Positions 53,960 through 62,771 of a DNA stretch of 64,000 nt are shown here, one piece after another (the first letter of the stretch is position 1; each line of letters begins with the position of its first letter). The notes under the pieces are model-generated. The model saw only the letters and a program-made list of their open reading frames with translations. It had not been told where the DNA came from and made no database searches. The stretch covers positions 124,001 through 188,000 of the forward strand of contig NZ_JABAIV010000007.1 of NCBI RefSeq assembly GCF_013003915.1, given 5' to 3'. The position numbers were made by a program, and so were the translations under genes. Source of the DNA: Telluria aromaticivorans. GTDB lineage: Bacteria; Pseudomonadota; Gammaproteobacteria; Burkholderiales; Burkholderiaceae_D.

Positions 53960-55957
53960 TCAGCGCTCCTGCTGGCGGACGCCGCGCTCTTCGCTGCGCG
54001 TGCGTCCCTCCCGCTGGCGGCCCGGCGGCGGGCCTGACTGTTCAGGTGCCGGCGCCGGCGAGGCGGCACGCTGCTGCGGCGGCGGCGAGAAGGCTTGCGG
54101 CGGCGGGGCGGCAGGGCGTGGCGGCGGGGCCACGGCCTGGGCCTGCGGTGCCTGCATCTGCACCTGTGGCTGCGGCATCGCTACCGGCGGCTGCTGGCGC
54201 TCGCGGCGGCCCTCGAAACGATCGCCGCGCTCACCCCGGTCGCCGCGATCCCCTCGCTCGCCGCGTTCGGTGCCGGCGCGTTGGTCATCGCGCTCGACAC
54301 CACGCCAGGCTTGTGGACGGGATGGCTGCACCACCGCCGCTGCAGGGGGCGGCGCCTCCGTGATCACGCCCGGCTGGAACGGTACCTGCGGGGCAGGCGC
54401 TGCCGCCACCGGGGCACGCGGCGCCGGGTTGGTCGTCAGCACCGGCTGGCGCTGGCCGCGCTCGAAGCGATCGCGCTCGCGGCCATCGCGGTCGATGCGG
54501 TTCGGGATACCGTCGCCGTCACGATCACGGTCGACGCGGTTGCGGATCCCATCGCCGTCGCGGTCGCGGTCGATGCGGTCGGGGATGCCGTCGCGGTCGG
54601 CGTCGCGGCGTGCGCCGGCACCGCGCCAGCCCTGCGGCGGCGGCGGTGCGGCGCCCGCAGCACTTGGCACGGCCTGCGGCGACAGGGTCGCACGCGGCAC
54701 GTTCGACACCACGACCTGCCCGCGCCCGCCGAAGTTCGCGTGCGGGACCACGGTCAGCCCGCGCTGGCGGTAGTCGGGCTTGCCCGGTCCGTCGCTACGG
54801 TCACCGTCGCGGTCGCGGCGGTGGTCGTCGCGGCGGTCATCGTTCTTGCGGTCGCGGCGGCCGTCGCGGTCGCGCCAGGCATTCAGCCGACGCAGGCGCT
54901 CGTCCGACAGGCGGTAGCCCGGCACGAAATGGTCGCCCGGACCGAGCGGATACCAGCCGGTCGCCGGACGCGAACCGTGCACATTGAAATTGACGTTCCA
55001 GCCGCTGCCGCCGACCCAGCCGACCAGCGCCGGCGCCCAGATCGGGCGGCGCTCGCGGTGGCCGGGCGCCCAGGCCCAGCGGTTCCTCACGTGCACCCAA
55101 CGGCCGTAGTGCGAGGGCGCATAGCCCCAGGGCGCGTTGTCGACCCAGGTCCAGCCCCACGGGGCGATATACGTCCAGCGGCCGTCGCGGTAGGGCACCC
55201 AGCTGGAGGCAACCTGCGGGATCCACAGCGCGCCGTATTCGACGTCGTCCTGCCAGCTGCCGTGGCGGTCCAGCTCTTCGTAGCCGGTCATCTCGGTGGT
55301 GACATAGCGGGTCGAGCGCGCGCTGTCGTCCTGGCGGTCGCGCGCCAGCGCCCAGTCGTCGAACCCGTCGCGCCGGGCCTGCAGGGTTCGCACGTCGTCG
55401 TCGCGCAGTTCGGCGCTGCGGCCGGCGCGCACCGTCAGGCTGGCGCCCCCGCCGTCGACCTGGGCTTCGCCATCGAACACGCTTACCACGCTGGTGTCGC
55501 GCACGCGCTCGGCATCCACCCGCAGGCGGCCCGGTTGCAGCATGCGCACGCGTCCCTGCGGCGTGACCAGCTCGAATTCGGGCAGCACGTCTTCGCTCAG
55601 GATGCGGATGCTGGCGCTGCCGTAATGCAGGCGCAGGCGCATGCTGTCGTCATCGAGCTCGGTGACTTCGAGCGAGCTGTCGCCGTCGACGCGGATCGCG
55701 GTCGAGCCGATGCGCAGTTCGGTGCGACCGTTCGCCGCGGTGGTGACCAGGTTGCGGGTGGTGACCGGCCAGTTCACCAGGGCCTCGGTGGCGGTGTCGC
55801 CCACGCCGGTGCTGATGCTGACCTTGCCCTGTGCCAGCGAGACGCGGCCGACCCGGCCCGGCGGCTCGGTATCGAGCCGCGTGTCCTGTGCCGGCGCGAC
55901 AGTGGATAGTGCCGCGAGCGCGAGCATCACGGCAGTCTTGGCGAATCGGTTGTTCAT
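53960..55957 (-). CDS. Exported FecR-domain/DUF6600 protein with Asp-rich repeats
   Basis: A 665-residue protein. The signal peptide ends APAQ (about residue 24). A FecR-type beta domain (about 35-190) includes VSLAQGKVSISTG and SSLEVTELDDDSM. Next is the Trp/Tyr-rich DUF6600 block (about 225-340: WIPQVASSWVPYRDGRWTYI, WGWTWVDNAPWGYAPSHYG, RWVHVRNRWAWAPG). Then a low-complexity region follows with calcium-site-like repeats (DADRDGIPDRID, DRDGDGIRNRVD, DRDGDGIPNRID), and a Pro/Gln/Ala-rich tail ends it. It is probably periplasmic or surface-associated. Function is unknown; the Asp repeats resemble thrombospondin type-3/calcium-binding units. Confidence 0.85.
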   Translation of the reverse strand: MNNRFAKTAVMLALAALSTVAPAQDTRLDTEPPGRVGRVSLAQGKVSISTGVGDTATEALVNWPVTTRNLVTTAANGRTELRIGSTAIRVDGDSSLEVTELDDDSMRLRLHYGSASIRILSEDVLPEFELVTPQGRVRMLQPGRLRVDAERVRDTSVVSVFDGEAQVDGGGASLTVRAGRSAELRDDDVRTLQARRDGFDDWALARDRQDDSARSTRYVTTEMTGYEELDRHGSWQDDVEYGALWIPQVASSWVPYRDGRWTYIAPWGWTWVDNAPWGYAPSHYGRWVHVRNRWAWAPGHRERRPIWAPALVGWVGGSGWNVNFNVHGSRPATGWYPLGPGDHFVPGYRLSDERLRRLNAWRDRDGRRDRKNDDRRDDHRRDRDGDRSDGPGKPDYRQRGLTVVPHANFGGRGQVVVSNVPRATLSPQAVPSAAGAAPPPPQGWRGAGARRDADRDGIPDRIDRDRDGDGIRNRVDRDRDGDGIPNRIDRDGRERDRFERGQRQPVLTTNPAPRAPVAAAPAPQVPFQPGVITEAPPPAAAVVQPSRPQAWRGVERDDQRAGTERGERGDRGDRGERGDRFEGRRERQQPPVAMPQPQVQMQAPQAQAVAPPPRPAAPPPQAFSPPPQQRAASPAPAPEQSGPPPGRQREGRTRSEERGVRQQER

Positions 55958-56094
55958 GGTGTGCTCCGGCTGGCGGTGGGCAAAAGGCGTGGACGAGGTG
56001 CGGCTACCAGATTACAACGCACAGGGACGCGCAGCAGCTACGGTACTTACAGAAAGTTGCAACTGCTGTGTAACGGATACACGGAACCACCCTC

Positions 56095-56213
56095 AGCGCT
56101 TGTGAAAAAACCTTCAGGGCAAGTGGTGCGGCAATCCGCCGCTGAGTCGAAGACAGTACGCTAGTACGGCGAGACGAGGCAACGCAGCCATGGAGGAATT
56201 TTTCACAAGCGCT
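56095..56213. repeat. 119-bp element with perfect 15-bp terminal inverted repeats
   Basis: AGCGCTTGTGAAAAA (56095-56109) and TTTTTCACAAGCGCT (56199-56213) flank 89 nt of unrecognised sequence. The right arm reaches the first base of the lysE stop codon. It may be a long-loop transcript-end hairpin or a miniature inverted-repeat element. The remaining gap to 55958 is the FecR-gene promoter space. Confidence 0.6.
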
Positions 56214-56854
56214 CAGGCGGCGCGGCGGCCCGGCTCGACCAGGAAAAGCAGCGCGCCCATGATCACCAGCACGGCCCCGAAGATGCGGTTCTGGAGTTTC
56301 ACGGCGCGCACGTCGCGGAAGAAGCGCTGCATCGACGAAGCCAGTGCGGCATAGCCGTGCATCACGATCGAGTCGATGGTCACCATCGTCACGCCCAGGA
56401 TCGCCAGCTGCGGCAGCAGGGGCGCCTCCTTGGAGATGAACTGCGGCAGCACCGCCACCATGAAGATGATGCCCTTCGGGTTGGTGGAATTGGTCAGGAA
56501 GCCGGTCATCACGCGCTTGCCGAAGCTCGGGTGCGCGGCCAGTCCGGCGGTGTCCACCGAGGTCGCTTCGGCCCTGGCACGCCAGGACTGGATGCCGAGC
56601 CAGATCAGGTAGAGCGCGCCGATGGTCTTGACGATGGTGAAGGCCAGGCTTGATGCCAGCAGCAGCGAACCGACGCCGGCGCCGGCGATGACCAGCACCA
56701 GGATCAGCCCGAATTGCAGGCCGAGCACGGTGGCGCTGGCTTTCTTCAGGCCGTAGGCAAGCCCGTGCGACATCGACAGCACGGCGCCGGAGCCGGGCGA
56801 AATGGCGATCAGGGTGCCGGCGATGACAAAGGCGATCCAGGTGGCGAAGCTCAT
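56213..56854 (-). CDS. LysE/RhtB-family amino-acid exporter
   Basis: A 213-residue six-helix membrane protein with the family N-terminus AGTLIAISPGSGAVLSMSHGL, then GLQFGLILVLVIAGAG, LYLIWLGIQSW, GFLTNSTNPKGIIFM (the conserved NPK motif) and a C-terminal pair of helices. It exports amino acids such as homoserine, threonine or lysine; the specificity is not readable. It is monocistronic. Confidence 0.92.
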   Translation of the reverse strand: MSFATWIAFVIAGTLIAISPGSGAVLSMSHGLAYGLKKASATVLGLQFGLILVLVIAGAGVGSLLLASSLAFTIVKTIGALYLIWLGIQSWRARAEATSVDTAGLAAHPSFGKRVMTGFLTNSTNPKGIIFMVAVLPQFISKEAPLLPQLAILGVTMVTIDSIVMHGYAALASSMQRFFRDVRAVKLQNRIFGAVLVIMGALLFLVEPGRRAA

Positions 56855-56950
56855 GCTGCAGGCGGGGGAATGAGGAAAAAAGGGGGGAAACGAAAAGGGG
56901 CCGGCGCGCGCATCCGGTGACGGAGCGCAGCGCGAGCCCTGGGTACTGCC

Positions 56951-57235
56951 TTACTTCTTCTTTGGATTGACAGCAGCTTTCAGCGTAGCGCCGGCAGCAA
57001 AGCGTGGCGACTTCGATGCAGCGATCTTGATGACGTCGCCGGTTGCCGGGTTGCGGCCCTTGCGCGCGGCGCGCTTGGTGACCGAGAAGGTGCCGAAGCC
57101 GGTGATGCCGACGGTGTCACCTTTCTTCAGGCGCTCGGTGATGATCTCGAGGATCGTGTTCACGGCGCTATTGGCGGCCGCGCCAGACATCTCGGTGCGC
57201 TTCGCGAATTCCGCGATCAGTTCGCCTTTTTTCAT
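56951..57235 (-). CDS. HU-family DNA-binding protein
   Basis: A 94-residue histone-like protein: MKKGELIAEFAKRTEMSG, GITGFGTFSVTKRAARKGRNPATG (the HU/IHF signature arm) and a Lys-rich C-terminus. It bends and compacts DNA. The start at 57235 has GGAGAG upstream; longer readings would add an unrelated leader. AT-rich sequence above it (near 57265-57290) is the likely promoter. Confidence 0.95.
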   Translation of the reverse strand: MKKGELIAEFAKRTEMSGAAANSAVNTILEIITERLKKGDTVGITGFGTFSVTKRAARKGRNPATGDVIKIAASKSPRFAAGATLKAAVNPKKK

Positions 57236-57358
57236 AAGTCTCTCCGGGGTTAAAAGAGCGGGAAGATTAGCATAAATATTGCTATGTGTAATCTCGCTCC
57301 CGGGAGGCGAATTCAGGCGCGCTTCAAACCAGGCTTCAGGCAATGCGCAGGCGAGGCG

Positions 57359-57580
57359 TCAGGCGAGCCCGGTTTCACCGACCGGCGCGGCCAGGCGGTG
57401 GCGCAGGGCGGCATTGATCAGGGTCTGGTAGCCGGTGCCGCAGCGCTCGGACAGGTTGCGGAATTCGTTCAGGACTTCGTCGTCGAGGTAGATCGTGATA
57501 CGGGTCTTGCGTTTCGGCGGACGAGCGCGGCGCACAGGTGCGGCAACCTGGGTTGCTTGCAGGGTCGATTCGATATTCAT
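57359..57580 (-). CDS. BrnA-type antitoxin-like ribbon-helix-helix protein (no toxin partner)
   Basis: A 73-residue protein: a basic linker (RRARPPKRKTRITIYLDDEV) followed by FRNLSERCGTGYQTLINAAL, the pattern of BrnA/CopG-like DNA-binding antitoxins. GGAGACGCC before the ATG fixes the start. A BrnT-like toxin gene normally lies upstream; none is found on either side here. It may be a solitary regulator. Confidence 0.75.
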   Translation of the reverse strand: MNIESTLQATQVAAPVRRARPPKRKTRITIYLDDEVLNEFRNLSERCGTGYQTLINAALRHRLAAPVGETGLA

Positions 57581-57777
57581 GGCGTCTCCTTCGGTGGGCG
57601 AGGCTGCAGTACCGCAGCCAACAGTGTGCAATATACGTACGTCCTCGCGCCAGTGCCTGCCAAAAGCGACGAGATGCAGATTTCCGCGACTGGAATGCAA
57701 AAAGCCGCGCTGAACCGTGTGACTGCAATTCCCGCCTCGGGTAAGATGATGCAAACTTGACACAATTGGAGCAATCG

Positions 57778-58713
57778 ATGGCTGGCAGTCTGCTGTTATT
57801 ACTGGACGATATCGCAAGCGTCCTCGACGACGTGGCGGTGATGAGCAAGGTGGCGGTGAAGAAAACCGCCGGCGTGCTCGGCGACGACCTGGCCCTGAAC
57901 GCCCAGCAAGTGACCGGCGTGAATGCCGAGCGCGAGATCCCGGTGGTGTGGTCGGTGGCCAAGGGCTCGTTCAAGAACAAGGCGATCCTGGTACCGGCGG
58001 CGCTGGCCATCTCGGCCTTCGTTCCCTGGCTGATCACCCCGCTCTTGGTGATCGGCGGCGCCTTCCTGTGCTTCGAGGGCGCAGAAAAGCTCGCCCACAA
58101 ATTCCTGCACAAGGAAGAAGACGCCCGGCACAAGGCCGAGCTCACGGCCGCGCTGGCCAATCCGGCGGTCGACATGGTCGCGCTGGAGAAGGACAAGATC
58201 AAGGGTGCGATTCGCACCGACTTCATCCTGTCGGCGGAAATCATCGTGATCGCCCTGGGCACCGTGGAAAACGCGCCCTTCAGCCAGCAGGTCATGGTGC
58301 TGGTCACCATTGCGCTGGCGATGACGATCGGCGTGTACGGCCTGGTGGCGGCCATCGTCAAGATGGACGATGCCGGCCTTTACCTGAGCCAGAAGACCGG
58401 CGGACTGGCGCGCAACACCGGCAAGCTGCTGCTGGCGACTGCGCCGCGCCTGATGAAATTCCTGTCGGTGGTCGGCACTGCGGCCATGTTCATGGTCGGC
58501 GGCGGCATCATCGCCCACGCCTGGGCGCCGCTGCACCATTTTTCGGAAAGCACAGCCGGCATGGTAGCCGGCGTGCCTGGCGTAGGCGGCGTGCTGGCGG
58601 CGATTGCCCCGACGGTGGTCGATGCGATTGCCGGCATCATCGTCGGCGCCCTGGTGCTGATGGCCGTGACCCTGGTGCAGCGCATGCGCGGCAAGAAGGC
58701 GGTCGCGCACTGA
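57778..58713 (+). CDS. DUF808/YedI-family membrane protein
   Basis: A 311-residue polytopic protein beginning [20 protein letters not shown], with [35 protein letters not shown] and several C-terminal helices, all typical of the YedI family, whose function is unknown. GGAG lies 7 nt before the ATG; an upstream in-frame TTG is unlikely. A terminator follows. Confidence 0.92.
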   Translation: MAGSLLLLLDDIASVLDDVAVMSKVAVKKTAGVLGDDLALNAQQVTGVNAEREIPVVWSVAKGSFKNKAILVPAALAISAFVPWLITPLLVIGGAFLCFEGAEKLAHKFLHKEEDARHKAELTAALANPAVDMVALEKDKIKGAIRTDFILSAEIIVIALGTVENAPFSQQVMVLVTIALAMTIGVYGLVAAIVKMDDAGLYLSQKTGGLARNTGKLLLATAPRLMKFLSVVGTAAMFMVGGGIIAHAWAPLHHFSESTAGMVAGVPGVGGVLAAIAPTVVDAIAGIIVGALVLMAVTLVQRMRGKKAVAH

Positions 58714-58767
58714 TTCGCCCTGGTGATTCTGGCCCGGCGGTTCTGCCGGGCGCATTTGTAGAGCATC

Positions 58768-58801
58768 ACGCGCCCTCCGGAGACCGGACGGCGCGTTTTT
58801 T
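58768..58801 (+). terminator. Rho-independent terminator after the DUF808 gene
   Basis: ACGCGCC/GGCGCGT outer stem with inner TCCGG-aga-CCGGA, followed by TTTTTT. Another GC hairpin (GCCCGGC/GCCGGGC) lies just before it near 58732-58751. Confidence 0.85.
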
Positions 58802-58810
58802 CTGTCTGAC

Positions 58811-59299
58811 CTAGACTGAGGGCGGCGGCGGTTCATCCTTGCGCGTCAGGGCGGTGCCGGCAGCCAGGCCCAGCGCCAGGGCCGCGTACACGATTGCCAG
58901 GCCCGGCGTGGAAATGTGCTTTTCGTAGCCCGGTTGCAGGCGCTTGGGTGTGAGCTTGTAGTCGGCAAAGGCGGCAAAGGCCGAGGTGGCGGCCGACGCG
59001 GTCAGGATGCCGACCGGCGTTTTACGGTCAAGATATTTCCCTGCCACTTTTTCGAACACGATCGACCAGAAGGTGGAGCTGGCGTGGTGGATCAGGTAGC
59101 CCGGCACGGTGTAGCGCATCGACGGCCCGCTGTGGCGCGCGGCCTTGTCGCCATGCACGTAGTGGCTGACTGCATTGGTCGGTGCGAATGCGCTGCCGGT
59201 TTCCTTCTTGCCGACGATGGCCAGCGCCACCGTCGAGAGAATGCTGGAAGCGGCGCCGGAGACGAGGCCGCGCTGTAGTGTCGTGGTCCAGTTTTGCAT
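58811..59299 (-). CDS. Small membrane protein, unrecognised
   Basis: A 162-residue protein with hydrophobic segments near residues 10-28 (GLVSGAASSILSTVALAIV), 68-85, 98-115 and 133-152. Polar parts include SMRYTVPGYLIHHASSTFW and KRLQPGYEKHISTPG. No family is recognised with confidence. AGGGGA precedes the ATG at 59299; an upstream in-frame ATG is weaker. It is convergent with the DUF808 gene and divergent from the dehydrogenase gene. Confidence 0.75.
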   Translation of the reverse strand: MQNWTTTLQRGLVSGAASSILSTVALAIVGKKETGSAFAPTNAVSHYVHGDKAARHSGPSMRYTVPGYLIHHASSTFWSIVFEKVAGKYLDRKTPVGILTASAATSAFAAFADYKLTPKRLQPGYEKHISTPGLAIVYAALALGLAAGTALTRKDEPPPPSV

Positions 59300-59469
59300 G
59301 AGGTCCCCTGGTGATTTGGTAAAAGAAAGCATGGAGGTGAATGTTGCTGCATTGACCACAATACCGAACAATGCGTCTGGCTGGCGCGCCGATCCGGCGG
59401 TCCTGTCCAAGTGTGTTCAACCCGGCCGGATTCGGAGCCAACGACAAGCTGTTTTTCAAGGAGAACCCC

Positions 59470-60495
59470 ATGCGGGCTTACCAGATTCTTCCCGGCGCAA
59501 ACATCGACGGGCTGCAGTGTGTGGATTATCCCGACCGCGCCCTGGCGCCGGGCGAGGTGCGCATCCGCGTGCATGCGGTGTCGCTCAACTACCGCGACCT
59601 GATGGTCGCCAGCGGTAACTACCTCGTCAACGTGGACGACCCGATCATCCCCTGTTCGGACGGCGCCGGCGAAGTGCTGGCGACCGGGCCGGGCGTCACG
59701 CGCGTGCAGGTCGGCGACCGCGTCGTCGGCTCGTTCTTTCCGCACTGGGCGGACGGAAGGACCTCGGCCGAGAGAATCCGCCGTTCGCTGGGCGGCGACA
59801 TCGACGGCATGCTGGCCGAAGAAGTCGTGCTGCACGAAGACGCGCTGGCGAAGATCCCGGCCAGCCTGAGCTTCCTGGAAGCGTCTACCATGCCCTGCGC
59901 CGGCGTCACTGCCTGGAATGCGATTTTTGTCTCCAGTAACGGCATCAAGCCGGGCGACACCGTGCTGCTGCTCGGGACCGGCGGCGTCTCGGTGCTGGGC
60001 ATGCAGCTGGCCAAGGCGGCCGGCCTGCGCACCATCATCACCTCGTCGAGCGACGACAAGCTGCAGCGCGCGCGCGAGCTCGGAGCCCACCACACGATCA
60101 ACTACCAGGAGATCCCAGAATGGCATGAGGAAGTGCTGGCCCTCACGCAGGGCAAGGGCGCCGACGTGGTGCTGGAAGTGGGCGGCAAGGGAACCGTCAA
60201 CCGCTCGGTGTCGTCGGCGGCGATGGGCGGGACGGTGGCCATCATCGGCGGCGTCAGCGGCTTCGGCGGCGAAGTGAACCCGGCCTCATTGCTGGCCACC
60301 GCCAAGCGCCTGGTCGGCATTTTCGTGGGCAGCCGCGGCATGCTGGAAGACGTGATGCGCTTCACGGACGTCGCGGGCATCAAGCCCGTGATCGACCGCG
60401 TCTTCCCCTTCAGACAGGCGCAAGAGGCCTACCGCTACATGGAGTCGGGCTCGCACTTCGGCAAGGTGGTGATCGACGTGACCGACAGGTCGTAA
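59470..60495 (+). CDS. Zinc-independent MDR-family NAD(P)-dependent alcohol dehydrogenase
   Basis: A 341-residue medium-chain dehydrogenase: an N-terminal GroES-like domain (VSLNYRDLMVASG, PCSDGAGEVLATG), then the Rossmann domain with LLLGTGGVSVLGMQLAKAAG. The cysteine cluster of zinc-binding family members is missing, so it resembles quinone-reductase-like MDR enzymes. CAAGGAG precedes the ATG. The substrate is unknown. It converges on the glutaminyl cyclase gene with 11 nt between stops. Confidence 0.9.
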   Translation: MRAYQILPGANIDGLQCVDYPDRALAPGEVRIRVHAVSLNYRDLMVASGNYLVNVDDPIIPCSDGAGEVLATGPGVTRVQVGDRVVGSFFPHWADGRTSAERIRRSLGGDIDGMLAEEVVLHEDALAKIPASLSFLEASTMPCAGVTAWNAIFVSSNGIKPGDTVLLLGTGGVSVLGMQLAKAAGLRTIITSSSDDKLQRARELGAHHTINYQEIPEWHEEVLALTQGKGADVVLEVGGKGTVNRSVSSAAMGGTVAIIGGVSGFGGEVNPASLLATAKRLVGIFVGSRGMLEDVMRFTDVAGIKPVIDRVFPFRQAQEAYRYMESGSHFGKVVIDVTDRS

Positions 60496-60506
60496 TCAGC
60501 GCGTGA

Positions 60507-61277
60507 TCAGCGTTTGAGCGGCACCAGCTCGATCTCGAACACCTTCGGCCACAGCTTGCCGGTGACGAACAGGCGCCGGCGCTTGCTGTCCCAGGCGATG
60601 CCGTTCAGGACGGCGTCCGGGTCGGCGGTGCCTCGCTGCGCGGGTGGCAGCAGGCCCTCCAGGTTGATCACGCCCTTGACCTTGCCGGTAGTGGGATCGA
60701 TGCGGACGATCAAGTCGCTGCCCCAGACGTTCGCAAACAATTCGCCGTCGACGACTTCGAGCTCGTTGAGCTGCGCGATCGGTTTGCCTTCATGCGTCAC
60801 CTGGATGCGGCGCAGTTCCTTGTAGCTGTTTGGCGCGAGGATGCGGATGAAGGAGCTGCCATCGCTCATGTAGACCTGCTTGGCATCGCTGGCCAGGCCC
60901 CAGCCTTCGCCGGCGTACTTGAAGGTGTTCTTCAGCTTGAAGGTCTTCATGTCGAACACATAGCCGACCTGCGAAGTCCAGGTCAGCGCCACGATGTCCT
61001 GGCCGACCGGCGTCGAGCCTTCGCCGAACACGTCTGCCGGCATGTCCGCCTTCTGCACCACCTTGCCGCTGCCTAGGTCGACCTTGCGCAGTGACGAACT
61101 GCCGGCACGGCCCGTGGTCTCGAACAGGTGGCCGTCGCGGAAGAACAGGCCCTGCGTAAAAGCCTTCTGGTCGTGCGGGTAGCTGTTCTTGACGACGAAG
61201 CCGTAGAGGGGAACGGCTGCCTGGGCGGCGCTGGCGAGCGTGCAGGCGAGGGCGAAGGTGGCGAGTCGTTTCAGCAT
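60507..61277 (-). CDS. Glutaminyl-peptide cyclotransferase (plant/bacterial beta-propeller type)
   Basis: A 256-residue exported protein (signal peptide ending AAQAA, about residue 20) with the five-bladed propeller signature: NSYPHDQKAFTQGLFF, ETTGRAGSSSLRKVDL, ALTWTSQVGYVFD, GEGWGLASD and NELEVVDGELFANVW. It forms pyroglutamate at peptide N-termini in the periplasm, with an unknown target. Length fits the family. Confidence 0.93.
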   Translation of the reverse strand: MLKRLATFALACTLASAAQAAVPLYGFVVKNSYPHDQKAFTQGLFFRDGHLFETTGRAGSSSLRKVDLGSGKVVQKADMPADVFGEGSTPVGQDIVALTWTSQVGYVFDMKTFKLKNTFKYAGEGWGLASDAKQVYMSDGSSFIRILAPNSYKELRRIQVTHEGKPIAQLNELEVVDGELFANVWGSDLIVRIDPTTGKVKGVINLEGLLPPAQRGTADPDAVLNGIAWDSKRRRLFVTGKLWPKVFEIELVPLKR

Positions 61278-61353
61278 GATGAGAACTGTAGCACGCCAGT
61301 AGGGCGGGCGTGCTTCCAGACATGGCTCAAGGTCACGTAAGAGCCGTTGGCGA

Positions 61354-61494
61354 CTCGTAGCGTGGGCAATCCGTAATTCAGGGCATTGACCTGAATTACC
61401 TTGCCCACGCGTTCAAATCGTCTTTGCTCCGTTGAAAGGCGACTATATTCAGGCACTGGTTGAACGCGTGGGCAGAATCTGCCCACCCTACGAG
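61354..61494. repeat. Intergenic palindromic repeat, family A copy 4
   Basis: CTCGTAG-c-GTGGGC and GCCCAC-c-CTACGAG form the outer arms with one mismatch. The left half has GTAATTCAGG/CCTGAATTAC inside a CGTGGGCAA/TTGCCCACG stem. The right half is GTGGGCA-gaatc-TGCCCAC, identical to copy 2. It fills half of the 277-nt gap between glutaminyl cyclase and the SRAP gene. Confidence 0.9.
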
Positions 61495-61554
61495 CCGCCG
61501 GCGGCGCTCAAGTGATTGGCATCAGGCCATCGCCGCCACTACCCCGTCACCGGA

Positions 61555-62238
61555 TTAAAACAGCGACAGGTTCGGCGATTCCACGGGCGCCTTGCGCACC
61601 GTCTGCGGCGCGGCCCAGTCCTTCATGCGTCCGGCCGGATACGGCCGCAGGAAGCTGCGTGCCACCTCGACATCGCGGCAGGCCAGCCAGTCCTCGACTT
61701 CATCCGGTGCGATCACGACCAGCGAGCGCTTCTCGTCGTCCGGCTTGTGCATGCGCGACATCAGCGGGTGGTCGTCGGCATTGATCGTGATCTGCGTGAA
61801 CGAAGAGGTCATTGAGCCATCGGCTTCGCTCCACTCGCGCCACAGGCCCGCCACGAAGAACAGGCTGTCGTCCTGCATCCCGATCGCATGGCGCTGCGCG
61901 CGGCCGCTTTCGTAGCAGGGCTCGTAGAACCAGGCCATCGGCACGGCGCACAGCTGCAGCCGGCGCCAGCTTGGGGCGAACGAACGCCGCTCGCCCAGCG
62001 ACTCGGCGCGCGCATTCATGGTGTCGAAGGGCTTGACGCCGGGCGGGATGTGCCGGCGCGGCACGATGCCGTAGCTGGCCAGGCAGGGCTCCGGCAGGCC
62101 GTCGCGGCCGCTGCGGATGATCGGGGCGAGGTAGTCTTTCCAGACTTCGTCGGGCCAGCGCCAGTCGGCGGGCAAGTCGCTGAAGGCGCCGAGCGTGCCG
62201 AACTGCTCGCGGGTGGGGGTGTGATAGTTGACGCACAT
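61555..62238 (-). CDS. SRAP domain protein (YedK/HMCES), abasic-site processing
   Basis: A 227-residue protein with catalytic Cys2 directly after the initiator Met (MCVNYHTPTREQF), the MNARAES motif, AWFYEPCYESG with the conserved Glu, and HPLMSRMHKPDDE with the active-site His. The family covalently binds abasic sites in single-stranded DNA through Cys2 to protect forks. It is monocistronic. Confidence 0.93.
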   Translation of the reverse strand: MCVNYHTPTREQFGTLGAFSDLPADWRWPDEVWKDYLAPIIRSGRDGLPEPCLASYGIVPRRHIPPGVKPFDTMNARAESLGERRSFAPSWRRLQLCAVPMAWFYEPCYESGRAQRHAIGMQDDSLFFVAGLWREWSEADGSMTSSFTQITINADDHPLMSRMHKPDDEKRSLVVIAPDEVEDWLACRDVEVARSFLRPYPAGRMKDWAAPQTVRKAPVESPNLSLF

Positions 62239-62288
62239 GGTCCGGCCAGCATAGTGCGGCAGGCGCGCCTTGGCAACCGCCTATGGGA

Positions 62289-62771
62289 CTAGAAATACGC
62301 GATCAACCGTCCGGCGGTAATCACGGCGATCCACAAGGCCAGCGAAAGCAGGGCGTGCACTAGCGCCACTGGCGGGCCGCGGCCCGACCACGCGTCGGCA
62401 TGCCGGTAAGGCCCCGCATGAAAGGCAAGGGCGTTGATGCCGGCAACCAGGATCAAGCCCAGCTTGACCAGGAAGACCCGGTTGGCCAACAGCGCCAGCG
62501 GATCCGCGATGAACAACAGCAGCCCGGTAGGAACGACCAGCAACATGCTGCCCGCCGACCATGGCAGCAGGTGGCGCGCCAGCGCTTTTACGCGAAGCTG
62601 GTACCCGAAACCGAGCACGCGCAGGTCGAACATCGCCACCGCTCCCACCAGCACGGCAAAGCCGAGGATGTGGAGCGTCTCGACGATCGGGTACAGCCAG
62701 GCGTGTTCGCGCAGGGCCAGCGCCAGCGGCAGGGACGCGGCCCAGCTGGCTGCCTCCTGCAGCGAGGTCAG
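62289..62771 (-). CDS. CopD-like four-helix membrane protein with an apparent CTG start
   Basis: About 160 residues with four hydrophobic helices, reading LTSLQEAASWAASLPLALAL, then WLYPIVETLHILGFAVLVG, LRVLGFGYQLRV, TGLLLFIADPLALLAN and LALWIAVITAGRLIAYF. The conserved HILGFAVLVG helix is lost if a later GTG (62654) is used. No ATG, GTG or TTG lies at the expected N-terminus; CTG at 62769-62771 overlaps the upstream gene's TGA and has GGAG ahead of it. The family (DUF6644/CopD-like) is of uncertain function. It is coupled to the DUF6152 gene. Confidence 0.72.
   Translation of the reverse strand: MTSLQEAASWAASLPLALALREHAWLYPIVETLHILGFAVLVGAVAMFDLRVLGFGYQLRVKALARHLLPWSAGSMLLVVPTGLLLFIADPLALLANRVFLVKLGLILVAGINALAFHAGPYRHADAWSGRGPPVALVHALLSLALWIAVITAGRLIAYF

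Noticed and set aside
54095-55909. A 604-codon plus-strand frame opposite the FecR-domain gene
   Set aside because: Low-complexity Val/Ala-rich shadow of the Asp-rich repeats; no signal or domain.
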